Source: Anaerolineaceae bacterium UBA1363 (GTDB taxonomy: Bacteria; Chloroflexota; Anaerolineae; Anaerolineales; Anaerolineaceae). Taken from it: a stretch of 34,535 nt of DNA. Below, one piece after another: positions 15,865-24,264 of the stretch. Within the stretch, counting starts at the first letter, position 1. Every line of letters starts with the position of its first letter. A program made the translations under genes and the position numbers. The stretch covers positions 1 through 34,535 of the forward strand of contig DBRR01000002.1 in assembly GCA_002306055.1 (NCBI GenBank), written 5' to 3'. The notes beneath the pieces were generated by a model that saw only the letters and a list, made by a program, of their open reading frames with translations, did not search any database and was not told where the DNA came from.

Positions 15865-16758
15865 ATGGCAAAAAATATTGTATTGGCATTAGGCGGCGGC
15901 GGGGTAAGGGGCATTGCCCACCTTGGAGTAGTTCAATGTCTCCTGGACAATGAATATGAAATCGTCGGGATCGCTGGAACAAGCGCTGGCGGTTTGTTTG
16001 GTGCCCCCCTGGCTGCCCAAGTTCCTTCAAGGGAAATCCTTGCAACAGTTATCGAATTTTTCAAGAGCCCTAACTTTCGCCGCAATTCTTCAGATCCCCC
16101 CTCGTTGATTGGAACCACCGGGATAGAACGCGTGCTGGCAAAATTCATTGACGATAAAACCTTCAAAGACCTTCCTATCAAGTTTTCAGTGACCGCAGTT
16201 AGCCTCAAAACCGGCAAGGAAGTTGTCATCACTGAAGGCGATGTCACGAAGGCGGTCCTGGCGACCATCGCCATCCCTGGCGTTTTCCCAAGCAGGGGGG
16301 AGGATGTGCTGGTGGATGGCGGTGTTCTGGATCCAGTCCCAGTCAGACCAGCGCGAGCACTGAACTCCTCTGTCCCAGTAATTGCAGTGCCACTTCATAC
16401 CAAGCCAGCCGACTTTTCTCCAATGAAGATTAATACATTCGTTATCGACCAGATTCCTGAAGCGATTGTTGACCGGTTGACCAGAACAAGGATCGGCGAG
16501 TCCCTGAAGTATATGAATGCTGGCGTTGAGCTCGGTTCGGACCGGCTGTCCGAATTGGACCTTGAAGTAACTAAGCCAGACGTGGTGGTCAGACCGCTTG
16601 TCGGTCATTATGGAACGCTGCAAAAGGTTGATGCAACTGAACTTTTCGATGAAGGTTACCGGGCAATGGAAGAACAACTGCCAGCCTTGGTTGACGCGCT
16701 TTCTTTCGTAAAAACCGTTAAGCGGATCTCAAAATATACAACCGCAAAAACAGAATAA
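15865..16758 (+). CDS. Patatin-like phospholipase
   Basis: A 297-residue hydrolase of the patatin/RssA class, which cleaves acyl esters of lipids with a Ser-Asp dyad. Seen here are the oxyanion loop LGGGGVRG (residues 9-16), the nucleophile motif GTSAG with Ser40, and the catalytic aspartate in LVDGGVLDPVP (about D151). The ATG at 15865 is preferred to a GTG 33 bases upstream because AAAGGA lies just before it and MAKNIVLALGGGG matches the family N-terminus. No signal peptide is present, so it is likely cytoplasmic. It is divergent from the NusG-like gene and convergent with the SH3-like gene, with only four bases between stops. Confidence 0.92.
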   Translation: MAKNIVLALGGGGVRGIAHLGVVQCLLDNEYEIVGIAGTSAGGLFGAPLAAQVPSREILATVIEFFKSPNFRRNSSDPPSLIGTTGIERVLAKFIDDKTFKDLPIKFSVTAVSLKTGKEVVITEGDVTKAVLATIAIPGVFPSRGEDVLVDGGVLDPVPVRPARALNSSVPVIAVPLHTKPADFSPMKINTFVIDQIPEAIVDRLTRTRIGESLKYMNAGVELGSDRLSELDLEVTKPDVVVRPLVGHYGTLQKVDATELFDEGYRAMEEQLPALVDALSFVKTVKRISKYTTAKTE

Positions 16759-16762
16759 CGGT

Positions 16763-17389
16763 TTACCCTCGCCGCAGGATGGCGATCAGCGATAGAAACA
16801 AACCAAGACCTGCAAGGGTGACAATCACATACCCGATCGGGATGCCTCCCGTTGCAGTGGCTCCTGTTTCTGCTTGAAACGTCGGAATCAACAAAGCTGG
16901 CGGCTCGGTAAAGGTCGGCAGCCGGGATGGCTGGGCAGTGATGATAAACTGCGCTGCAAGAGTTGGGTCGATGGTTTTCGTGATCGAGGGAGTCTCGGTT
17001 GGCGGAGCTTGCAGCATCGGCAAGGTACCCCCAAAAACCTCGACGCGGTCCAGAACCACCCAGCCCCTGTCGCCCGGTGCTCCAGCATACTCGATCTGGA
17101 CGTAACTGCCGTAGTATCCAAAAGCCTTGGCTTCCTGCCCCACCAGGAACACACCCACCTGAGCAGAGGTCGGGCTTGGACCGCTGCGCACATTCAGAGG
17201 GACGGATGCTTCTCCAATAGCCCGCACCCACAAACCCCTGGGCGTGCCGGTGACAGTGGGAATCTCAAGCGTCGGAAACTGACCCGCAACCGGAGTTGTG
17301 ACCCCAGGAAACAAAAATAACAGGATGACCAGGATAATCCCAATTGCCAAGGCGATTTTTGTTGTTATTTGTCTTGTATTAGCATCCAT
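16763..17389 (-). CDS. Membrane protein with SH3-like domain
   Basis: A 208-residue protein with an N-terminal hydrophobic segment (residues about 11-30, IALAIGIILVILLFLFPG) and a C-terminal one (about 184-204, IGYVIVTLAGLGLFLSLIAI) followed by RRG. Between them is a bacterial SH3-like domain: SVPLNVRSGPSPTSAQVGVF, then GSYVQIEYAGAPGDRGWV. A Thr/Pro-rich linker follows. The layout suggests an outward-facing domain held by two helices, perhaps binding cell-wall or surface polymers. Function is not known. It is divergent from the zinc-ribbon gene, with about 66 bases between starts. Confidence 0.8.
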   Translation of the reverse strand: MDANTRQITTKIALAIGIILVILLFLFPGVTTPVAGQFPTLEIPTVTGTPRGLWVRAIGEASVPLNVRSGPSPTSAQVGVFLVGQEAKAFGYYGSYVQIEYAGAPGDRGWVVLDRVEVFGGTLPMLQAPPTETPSITKTIDPTLAAQFIITAQPSRLPTFTEPPALLIPTFQAETGATATGGIPIGYVIVTLAGLGLFLSLIAILRRG

Positions 17390-17391
17390 TA

Positions 17392-17421
17392 TTGTTACCT
17401 CTTACTTTTCCCGATTATAAT
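17392..17421 (+). promoter_or_regulatory. Promoter for the zinc-ribbon protein gene
   Basis: TTGTTA (17392-17397) and TATAAT (17416-17421) are 18 bases apart and end 34 bases before the ATG at 17456. The -10 is perfect and the -35 matches 4 of 6. Confidence 0.55.
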
Positions 17422-17455
17422 CTAAAGCCGGACGCAACACTGATTGAGAGACGAC

Positions 17456-18043
17456 ATGACCACACGTATTTATCATGGAGATATTCAACCTGAAGACATA
17501 GCCAGGAATCTGATGGCTTATTACGACCGCGGGAGCTACCAGGTGCAGCGTTACGGCTTCGGGGACAACCTCGCCGTGCAAATCGCAACCCGCCAGAATC
17601 GCCGCTCCGGCGGACAAACTGCCCTCACTGTCAACATCACTAAAGTTGAGGACGGGGTCAGCATAACCCTGAGCAATCAGATGTGGTTCGGTCTTGCAGC
17701 CAGCCTTGGTCTGACTGCAATCAGCGCAATAAGAAATCCATACACATTGATCAATCGCATCGATGATATTGCGCAGGATGTTGAATCTCTGCAATTGGAA
17801 GAAGCTATCTGGGAAGTCATCAACCAAACGTCACTTCAGCACGGCACCGGGAAACAGCTCTCAGAACGGCTCAGCCGCACGGTTTGCCCATATTGCCAAA
17901 CTGCCAATCCCATCGCTTCTTCGCGCTGCCTGGCATGCGGAGCTCCCCTCGGTGAAGTCCAACCCGCTACTTGCGCAAATTGTGGTTTCGTCGTCAGCAA
18001 GACCGAGAAGATCTGCCCAAACTGTAACCGACCTCTTATTTGA
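17456..18043 (+). CDS. Double zinc-ribbon protein of unknown function
   Basis: I do not recognise a named family for this 195-residue protein. The N-terminal 70 residues look like a compact alpha/beta domain (IYHGDIQPEDIARNLMAYYD). A moderately hydrophobic stretch (WFGLAASLGLTAISAI, about 77-92) may touch or cross a membrane. The C-terminus has two four-cysteine zinc ribbons: C144, C147, C158, C161 and C173, C176, C187, C190. Ribbons of this style often serve protein-protein contacts. The start is the ATG after GAGAGACGAC rather than a TTG 12 bases earlier. Confidence 0.82.
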   Translation: MTTRIYHGDIQPEDIARNLMAYYDRGSYQVQRYGFGDNLAVQIATRQNRRSGGQTALTVNITKVEDGVSITLSNQMWFGLAASLGLTAISAIRNPYTLINRIDDIAQDVESLQLEEAIWEVINQTSLQHGTGKQLSERLSRTVCPYCQTANPIASSRCLACGAPLGEVQPATCANCGFVVSKTEKICPNCNRPLI

Positions 18044-18115
18044 GTGTTGTTAAAGAAACACATTTAGTGGTTTTTTTATTTCTTATCTGCAAGACGAATT
18101 GAGAAAGGTGAATTT

Positions 18116-18961
18116 ATGATCAAAATCATTGCCGATACAACATGCGGTTTGCCGCTTGAAGTTCTTAGACAAGCAGGGATTGAAGTACTCCCGCAAATCA
18201 TTACTTTTGGTAACGAAACATTCCGTGACGACACGGAAATGGATACCGAAAGTTTCCTGACCAAGTTGCGCGCATCCAAGACTCTTCCCGGCACTGCTGC
18301 ACCGCCTCCTGCCCTATACACGCCTATTTTTGAACAGATCCTCGCGGCTGGTGATACCGCGTTTGTGATCACACCTTCCACAAAAGTCAGCGGCACCTTC
18401 CGAAGCGCCACTGTGGCGGCGAGTGAGTTTCACACTGACAAAATCCACATTCTTGACAGCAACACGATTGCCGGCGGATTGGGCTCGCTGGTGCTGGCAG
18501 CACACAAATGGGTGAATGCCGGGTTGACAATCGATGAACTGAAAGAAAATGTCGAGGAGATGGCTTCTCGCGAGCGTTTATTCTTCCTGGCTCCAACCTT
18601 GGAATACTTGTACAGAGGTGGACGAATTGGAGGTGCTTCCAAACTCTTCGGCACGCTGCTTCAGATCGTTCCAATCCTGACCATAAAACAAGGTCAGGTC
18701 GACACTTTTGACAAAGTTCGGACGCTGAAACAGGCTGTACGCACGATTATCGACCTGACCGCTGAGTACTGCAAAGACAATCCTGAACCCTATCTCACGG
18801 TCAGTCAATGTGACTCCGAACCGCTATTGAGCCAGGTCAGCCAGGAACTGAGCGCTGCCACGGGCATTTTGGATATTCCCAAGTACACCGTTCCTCCCGC
18901 TATTGTGGTTCATGTTGGTCCAGGATTGATCGAAACCAGTTGTTTTATTGCCCGGTCCTAA
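18116..18961 (+). CDS. degV: DegV family fatty-acid-binding protein
   Basis: A 281-residue DegV/FakB-type protein. The family binds a fatty acid between its two domains and, with FakA, presents it for phosphorylation. Visible motifs are the N-terminal KIIADTTCGLPLEVL (family form: D-S/T-x-x-D/C-L), LPGTAAPPPALYTPIFEQIL, ITPSTKVSGTF and the C-terminal VVHVGPGLIETSCFI. The cysteine in TTCGL replaces the more usual serine/aspartate pattern. AAAGGTG lies five bases before the ATG. No FakA-like kinase gene is nearby. It ends 34 bases before the pseudouridine synthase start. Confidence 0.92.
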   Translation: MIKIIADTTCGLPLEVLRQAGIEVLPQIITFGNETFRDDTEMDTESFLTKLRASKTLPGTAAPPPALYTPIFEQILAAGDTAFVITPSTKVSGTFRSATVAASEFHTDKIHILDSNTIAGGLGSLVLAAHKWVNAGLTIDELKENVEEMASRERLFFLAPTLEYLYRGGRIGGASKLFGTLLQIVPILTIKQGQVDTFDKVRTLKQAVRTIIDLTAEYCKDNPEPYLTVSQCDSEPLLSQVSQELSAATGILDIPKYTVPPAIVVHVGPGLIETSCFIARS

Positions 18962-18995
18962 ACCTTCGGCAAAACCATCTAAGGTCAGAAATCCA

Positions 18996-19655
18996 ATGGA
19001 AGCTGAAACACGTGCACTGGAAAAAACTTTCACTCCCGATTGGGTCTTGTTTACGGATGAAAACCTGGTGGTGGTCAACAAACCAGCAGGACTGCGTTCG
19101 GTGCCCGACGGCTACGATCCTTCCCTACCGCATTTGCGTTCGGTGCTGGAACCCATCCTGGGCAGGCTCTGGATGGTGCACCGATTAGACAAGGAAACCA
19201 GCGGGTTGATGGTCCTGGCTCGGGATGCAGACACCCACCGCGAGCTCAACCGCCAGTTCCGGGAGCATGAACCCATCAAACACTACCTGGCGCAGGTTGC
19301 CCCCCAGCCTTCATGGAACGAGATAAGCCTCGAAGTGCCATTGAAGGTCAATGCGGACCGTGACCACCGAACCCGGGTTGATTTTGAAAATGGCAAACCT
19401 GCCCGGACGGATTTCCTGGTGCGCCGCCGCGAAGAGAATTGGGCTGAGCTCGTCTGCACACTACACAGTGGGGTCACACACCAGATCCGCGCTCACCTCT
19501 ATTACCTGGGTTTGGGCATCCTTGGAGATCCGCTTTATCAGCCCCCTGAATTCAAAGCAACCTCAAAGCCAGAGGTGGACCGCATGATGCTCCATGCAAC
19601 AGAGCTCACCTTCACGCACCCCAAAACGGGTGCCATTATGCGCTTCACTGCCTGA
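18996..19655 (+). CDS. RluA-family RNA pseudouridine synthase
   Basis: A 220-residue enzyme that isomerises uridine to pseudouridine in RNA. The diagnostic motif HRLDKETSGLMVLARD carries the catalytic aspartate. NLVVVNKPAGLRSVP precedes it and VCTLHSGVTHQIRAHLYYLG, LGDPLY follow, all in family order. No S4 domain precedes the catalytic core, so it resembles the short RluA/TruC-like forms; the target RNA position is unknown. The ATG at 18996 has AAGGT upstream. An upstream TTG would overlap the DegV end and is less likely. It converges with radC, with four bases between stop codons. Confidence 0.9.
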   Translation: MEAETRALEKTFTPDWVLFTDENLVVVNKPAGLRSVPDGYDPSLPHLRSVLEPILGRLWMVHRLDKETSGLMVLARDADTHRELNRQFREHEPIKHYLAQVAPQPSWNEISLEVPLKVNADRDHRTRVDFENGKPARTDFLVRRREENWAELVCTLHSGVTHQIRAHLYYLGLGILGDPLYQPPEFKATSKPEVDRMMLHATELTFTHPKTGAIMRFTA

Positions 19656-19659
19656 AGGA

Positions 19660-20364
19660 TCAAGCCCACAAAGAAGGATGCGTTTGTCGGATGGACGTAA
19701 AACTTTGTAAACCGATAATGATATGGTCGAGTACGCGGATATCCAGCAATTTCCCAGCCTCAATGATTGCACGTGTCATGTTGACATCTTCCGGGCTTTC
19801 AGTCGGATCTCCCGAGGGATGATTGTGCGCCAGCATGACAGCATTGGCATTTTTGCTGACCACCAGTTTAAAAACCTCACTGACCCGCACAGTGGTGGCG
19901 TCCTGGGAGCCCTTATATAGCTGCTTGCTTCCCGCTACCACGTTACGGGCATTCAGCCAGACCACCCAAAACTCTTCCTGATCGCTGCCGCGCAGGTCGT
20001 GCCCAAGCATTTCCACCAAATCCTGCGGGGTTTTGATGACCCACTTTTTTCCCCGCTCCGCGGAGCTCAAGCGATAACCGACTTCGACCGCAGCTTTGAT
20101 GCGAGCAGCCTTAGCCTCCCCAACACCTTTGATCTCCAGCAGTCGGGAGATGTCTTCCCGGTGAATGCCGCTGAAGCCGCCCAGTTCCAGCAGGATCTGC
20201 TGAGCCAGGTCAATCGCGTTGGCGCCTGCACGTCCGCTGCCCAGCAGGATTGCCAGCAGCTCAGCGTCATTGAGAGCCCGTACTCCCTTTTGCAGCAACC
20301 GCTCCCGAGGACGCTCGTCTTCAGGGAGGTCATCGATCAGCAGGGTTGGACGGTCATCGGACAT
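19660..20364 (-). CDS. radC: RadC family JAB/MPN-domain protein
   Basis: A 234-residue RadC-like protein. The N-terminal half has a helix-hairpin-helix DNA-binding motif (ISRLLEIKGVGEAKAARIKA, residues 72-91). The C-terminal half is a JAB1/MPN metalloprotease-like domain with H180 and H182 in LAHNHPSGD and D193, the zinc ligands. RadC's role in DNA repair is disputed; related genes travel on mobile elements. Length is normal. The start is an ATG divergent from the anti-sigma gene. A TAGAAT lies very close to this start, so its leader may be short. Confidence 0.95.
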   Translation of the reverse strand: MSDDRPTLLIDDLPEDERPRERLLQKGVRALNDAELLAILLGSGRAGANAIDLAQQILLELGGFSGIHREDISRLLEIKGVGEAKAARIKAAVEVGYRLSSAERGKKWVIKTPQDLVEMLGHDLRGSDQEEFWVVWLNARNVVAGSKQLYKGSQDATTVRVSEVFKLVVSKNANAVMLAHNHPSGDPTESPEDVNMTRAIIEAGKLLDIRVLDHIIIGLQSFTSIRQTHPSLWA

Positions 20365-20388
20365 GGCACAATTCTACCCTTTTTCGCA

Positions 20389-20397
20389 TGTTATAAT
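20389..20397 (+). promoter_or_regulatory. Extended -10 promoter for the anti-sigma/phosphatase pair
   Basis: TG-T-TATAAT forms an extended -10, with TATAAT at 20392-20397, ending 23 bases before the ATG at 20421. An AGGA ribosome site lies between. No -35 consensus is needed for this class and none is seen. Confidence 0.5.
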
Positions 20398-20420
20398 CGC
20401 CTTATTCAAGGAATTCATCC

Positions 20421-20867
20421 ATGCTCACCGCCAGATTTCCCGCGCGTTACGACCACCTGAGAGCCATCTCTGCGTTTGTCCTGGACGCGATCAAAGACAG
20501 CCCCTTTGATGACCGTCAGCGGTATGCTATTGACTTGGCAGTGGATGAAGCCTGCTCGAACGTCATTGACCATGCTTATGGGGGCGAAGACCGGGGTGAG
20601 ATCAGGATCCTGCTCGATCTGAATGAGAGGGGCTTAAAGATCACTATCCAGGATGACGGCGAACCCTTTGATCCGGCCTGTGTGGCAGAGCCCGATCTGA
20701 CCAGTCCGCTTGAAACGCGCTGCGAACGGGGATTGGGACTTTTCTTGATCCGCGAAATGATGGACGAAGCCGTATACGACTTCTCCTGCCCGGGGGTAAA
20801 TCAGCTTACGTTAGTGAAGTATTTCACCCCAAGCAAGATTACTGAGGAAAATGACAGACCCAATTAA
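20421..20867 (+). CDS. RsbW-like serine-protein kinase (anti-sigma factor)
   Basis: A 148-residue GHKL ATPase of the RsbW/SpoIIAB type. Such kinases bind a sigma factor or phosphorylate a STAS-domain antagonist. Marks are the N-box LAVDEACSNVIDHAYGG (about residues 35-51), ITIQDDGEPFDP (G1-type ATP lid) and ERGLGLFLIREMMDEAVYD (G2-type). Its last 17 bases overlap the start of the phosphatase gene, so the two are translated together. No STAS antagonist or sigma factor gene is in the window, so the partner must be encoded elsewhere. Confidence 0.92.
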   Translation: MLTARFPARYDHLRAISAFVLDAIKDSPFDDRQRYAIDLAVDEACSNVIDHAYGGEDRGEIRILLDLNERGLKITIQDDGEPFDPACVAEPDLTSPLETRCERGLGLFLIREMMDEAVYDFSCPGVNQLTLVKYFTPSKITEENDRPN

Positions 20868-23700
20868 CACCCAAGCTCAGCCATCTCAGAAAGACTATCT
20901 GCAGGTCATCGCGGAAGTCTCGCAGACCATCAACAGTATCCTGGATCTGGACCAACTGCTGACGAGGGTTTCGGAATTGATTCGCACTGAGTTCAACATC
21001 CCGTATGTGCATATTTTCCTGAAGCAATACGTCCCACATACCCTGGCATACCAGGCGGGCAGTGGGGCACGCGCCAAAGCCTATCGGGAGCACCAAATCG
21101 CGTTCAACATTGACGCGCCACAGGGATTAATCACCCTCGCGGCTCGTACTGGCAAGCCCCAGTTGGTCAATGATGTTTCCACGGATCCCCGACCTGTGCC
21201 AAACCCGATCACAGGGGTTAAAAAGGGCTCTGAATTGGCCTTGCCGCTGATTTTTGGAGGCAAAATATTGGGAGTCCTTGACCTGCAGAGTGAGTCGGTC
21301 AACGCATTCTCTGAAGAAGAGATCGCAGTATTTGAGACATTAAGCGCCAATGTAGCTGTGGCAGTACGAAACGCCAGTTTATATCGCTCCGAGGTCTGGC
21401 GAACCAAGAATTCAGAAAAATTCCGTGAAACGGCTGAATTGCTTTCCCAATCGATTCCTCTTCAGGATTTCTTCAGTATAAGTTTGGATAACATCCTGGA
21501 ATTGTTGCCCGGAGAAGTTGGCAGCATCTGGCTTTACCCACCGGAGGATTTCAGCGCAGAAGCGCCAACCCAGGACCATCTCTTTCTCACCGCGATGAAA
21601 ACCCCTGAGAGAGATTGGGTCCCGGATTTTCAGAAGGAACTTGCCCCCGGCGATGCTTGGTTTTACCCGAAAAATAAAACAGAGGGCACAATCATCCGCA
21701 AACCTGGCGATCTTGAAGACCCCCTTCAAGTTGCCCTTAACCTTCCTGCGAACTTTTCCGGTATCGCCACAGCCATCACGATTGCAGGACGAAATGTGGG
21801 GATGCTGGTTTTACACGAAGGAACACCCGGACGATATGGACCTGAGTCCGAAGGGATATGCGCGACGTTTGCCGGTTATCTGGGCAGTGCTATTGAGAAA
21901 GAACGCTTGGATCAGGAAACACAGGCACAGACCTACTACACGTCTGTGATGCTCCAGGTGGCGATGGCTACCCGCAACCTGACCGATGCTAATAGCCTGT
22001 TGAGAATCTCAGGTGAGTTTATCCTGTCCCTGATTGGAGGCGCGTCCGTTGCCCTGATCCTGAAAGATACAGACACCGATGAGTATCAACTGCAGGCTAC
22101 CTTAGGGGAAGGCACCGCAACGTGTAATCTCGATGAACCCTGCACTATCTCCGATACGAAACTGCTCGAACAAACTCTGCAATCCGGCAAACCGGCTGCC
22201 ATGCCCGCCTCCTGCTGTTCGCCGGACATCGCGCGAAACCTGGTTCTCTCGCCAGAAGATACCATCCTGTTGTTTCCTCTTATCGCGCACGAACGTCAGA
22301 TCGGGCTGTTGCTGCATACCAGCAAAGAAGCCTACATCCCCCGAGAACCTGAATTGATCCTTGGTACCCAGCGCTTCGCCCTGCTTCAAGGTATTGCACA
22401 GCAAACAGCCGTCAGTTTACAGAACATCGAGCTGATCCAGGCAAAACAAGCTGAAGCTGTAACTTCGAATATTCTGCTGCAGATCACCAATCTTTTCATC
22501 GCGTCTAAAGATCTGCAGGAAACACTTGGCGAAATCACCCGGCTCCTCCAGGAATATACCAACGCTGAAGAGGTCGCCCTGATCCGTTTTGATCCAATGG
22601 ACGAACGGTCAGCCTTGCGATTCATAGCAACAAAACAAGGGAAATATTCATACGATTTCGAAAACAACGTAGCCCTCAGCCGCTTGTTACCAGCCCTGGA
22701 AGGACTCGAGCAAGCTGGTCATTTGATCCTTTCGGGAGATCTACTGGCAAAAAGCGGATTTACCACCTCATTAACTGACACAGCGATCAAAGGTGTTAGC
22801 AGCTTATGTCTGCCATTAAGCGTGCCTGGGGAAGTCCATGGGTTGCTGGTCGCGGTTGAGACGGAACGTCCGGGTCGTAGTCAACGCATGGAATTGCTAA
22901 AGGCTGCCTCACTGCAGATTGCTTCAGGCATCCAAAACTACATCACACAAACCGTCCAGCATAAGCAAACCCTGATCGACCGGGAGCTGCAGCTGGCAAG
23001 GCAAATTCAAAAGACCTTTCTGCCTGACAAGTTACCAAAGTTGCCTGGATATGACGTGGCGGCAGAATGGCAGACCGCAAGGCAAGTTGGTGGGGACTTT
23101 TACGACGTTTTCGAGCTTACCCCCGGCAGGTTCGGGCTCATTATCGCTGATGTGTCCGATAAAGGGCTGGCGGCTTCACTTTATATGACGGTGAGTCGAA
23201 CGCTGATCCGAGCCCGGGCGCTTGAAAACGAGCCGCCCGCCGTCACGCTTGAAAAGGTCAACCACATTCTGCAACTTGACTCGAGCGATGGCTTTTTTGT
23301 GACCGTTTTTTACGCGATAGTGGAACTGAACAGCGGAAAAGTGACTTATTGTATAGCAGGTCATAACCCTCCCTATTGGCTTCGTCGGGAACATGGCGAG
23401 GTTCAGCCGCTCAATAAAGGCGGCATTGCTCTCGGTATGATGGATCCAATTAGTCTGAAAGACCAAGAATTAGTGCTTATCCACGGCGATGGCTTAGTCC
23501 TCTACACGGATGGGATTACGGAAACTTTCTCACCTGAAGGAGAGGCATTTGGTGAGGTTCGGCTACGGGCAAGGCTTGAATCACTGCTTGGAGAAACCGC
23601 CAGGGGAATCATTGAAGGCATTGGACTCACCCTGAATGATTTCAGAGCCGGGTCGGCATTGGATGACGATTACACGCTTTTAGTGATTCGCAGGGAGTAG
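20851..23700 (+). CDS. Multi-GAF SpoIIE/RsbU-type PP2C phosphatase
   Basis: A 949-residue cytoplasmic sensor phosphatase. Three to four GAF-like domains fill residues about 15-690 (first: ILDLDQLLTRVSELI to AVRNASLY; second from about 190; third from about 370; fourth from about 545). A short helical linker leads to the PP2C domain. There GGDFYD (about 746), IADVSDKGLAASLYM (about 763), GHNPPY, VLYTDGITE and the final DDDYTLLVI carry the metal-binding aspartates. It should dephosphorylate a STAS antagonist and so oppose the RsbW-like kinase encoded just upstream. The GAF domains may sense small ligands or redox state. No membrane segment is seen. Confidence 0.93.
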   Translation: MTDPINTQAQPSQKDYLQVIAEVSQTINSILDLDQLLTRVSELIRTEFNIPYVHIFLKQYVPHTLAYQAGSGARAKAYREHQIAFNIDAPQGLITLAARTGKPQLVNDVSTDPRPVPNPITGVKKGSELALPLIFGGKILGVLDLQSESVNAFSEEEIAVFETLSANVAVAVRNASLYRSEVWRTKNSEKFRETAELLSQSIPLQDFFSISLDNILELLPGEVGSIWLYPPEDFSAEAPTQDHLFLTAMKTPERDWVPDFQKELAPGDAWFYPKNKTEGTIIRKPGDLEDPLQVALNLPANFSGIATAITIAGRNVGMLVLHEGTPGRYGPESEGICATFAGYLGSAIEKERLDQETQAQTYYTSVMLQVAMATRNLTDANSLLRISGEFILSLIGGASVALILKDTDTDEYQLQATLGEGTATCNLDEPCTISDTKLLEQTLQSGKPAAMPASCCSPDIARNLVLSPEDTILLFPLIAHERQIGLLLHTSKEAYIPREPELILGTQRFALLQGIAQQTAVSLQNIELIQAKQAEAVTSNILLQITNLFIASKDLQETLGEITRLLQEYTNAEEVALIRFDPMDERSALRFIATKQGKYSYDFENNVALSRLLPALEGLEQAGHLILSGDLLAKSGFTTSLTDTAIKGVSSLCLPLSVPGEVHGLLVAVETERPGRSQRMELLKAASLQIASGIQNYITQTVQHKQTLIDRELQLARQIQKTFLPDKLPKLPGYDVAAEWQTARQVGGDFYDVFELTPGRFGLIIADVSDKGLAASLYMTVSRTLIRARALENEPPAVTLEKVNHILQLDSSDGFFVTVFYAIVELNSGKVTYCIAGHNPPYWLRREHGEVQPLNKGGIALGMMDPISLKDQELVLIHGDGLVLYTDGITETFSPEGEAFGEVRLRARLESLLGETARGIIEGIGLTLNDFRAGSALDDDYTLLVIRRE

Positions 23701-23872
23701 GTTTTTGGATGCAAAGGGGAGAATTATTGCTACTCGGGTAATGGTTGGCATCTCGATCGCCGTTGCCGTCGGCAAAGGGGTCTTGATGACCGTGCCGCAC
23801 GAACTAAGAAGGCTGGCGAGCATAATCAGAAGGATTAGTAGGATGTTGGAATCGAGGAATTGGTATCAAGAT

Positions 23873-23900
23873 GTAGGGGCGACGCATGCGTCGCTCCTAC
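23873..23900. repeat. REP-like palindrome, short form
   Basis: A 28-base near-perfect palindrome reading GTAGGGGCGACGCA then TGCGTCGCTCCTAC, with one mismatched pair. Palindromes of this kind are the usual partners of RAYT transposases. Confidence 0.85.
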
Positions 23901-24163
23901 TATCACGTGGAAATGGAATAGGAATTTGGGCGTCAAACACATACGTCACCCAGGGACGGAAACAACTATTTGGTCACATCGTTGAGGAAGAGATGGTATT
24001 GAACGGTGTTGGGAAGATGGTGGAAGAGGTCTGGATTGCCATACCCAAACATTTTCCAAATGTCGAATTAGGCGCATTTGTGATTATGCCAAACCATATT
24101 CACGGAATCATCTCCATCACCGTTGGAGCCTGGCATGCCGTGCCTGCCCAAGAAGTTGCTGAT

Positions 24164-24214
24164 GTAGGGGCGACGCATCCCGCAAGGGGAGGCTTTGCAC
24201 TGCGTCGCCCCTAC
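24164..24214. repeat. REP-like palindrome, long form
   Basis: The same 14-base arms as the element at 23873 (GTAGGGGCGACGCA and TGCGTCGCCCCTAC), here perfect and split by a 23-base insert. Together the two elements flank the half RAYT. Confidence 0.85.
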
Positions 24215-24264
24215 CGAGGATATCCAAAGGTCCTACGACCGCATGAAACATGTAGAATTGTTAC

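Noticed and set aside
16186..17231. Alternative frames of 100-190 codons over the patatin and SH3-like genes
   Set aside because: They are shadows in other frames of genes with clear motifs.
18043..18116. Terminator after the zinc-ribbon gene
   Set aside because: Only a 5-bp stem (GTGTT/AACAC) is available and the T-run starts several bases away; too weak to call.
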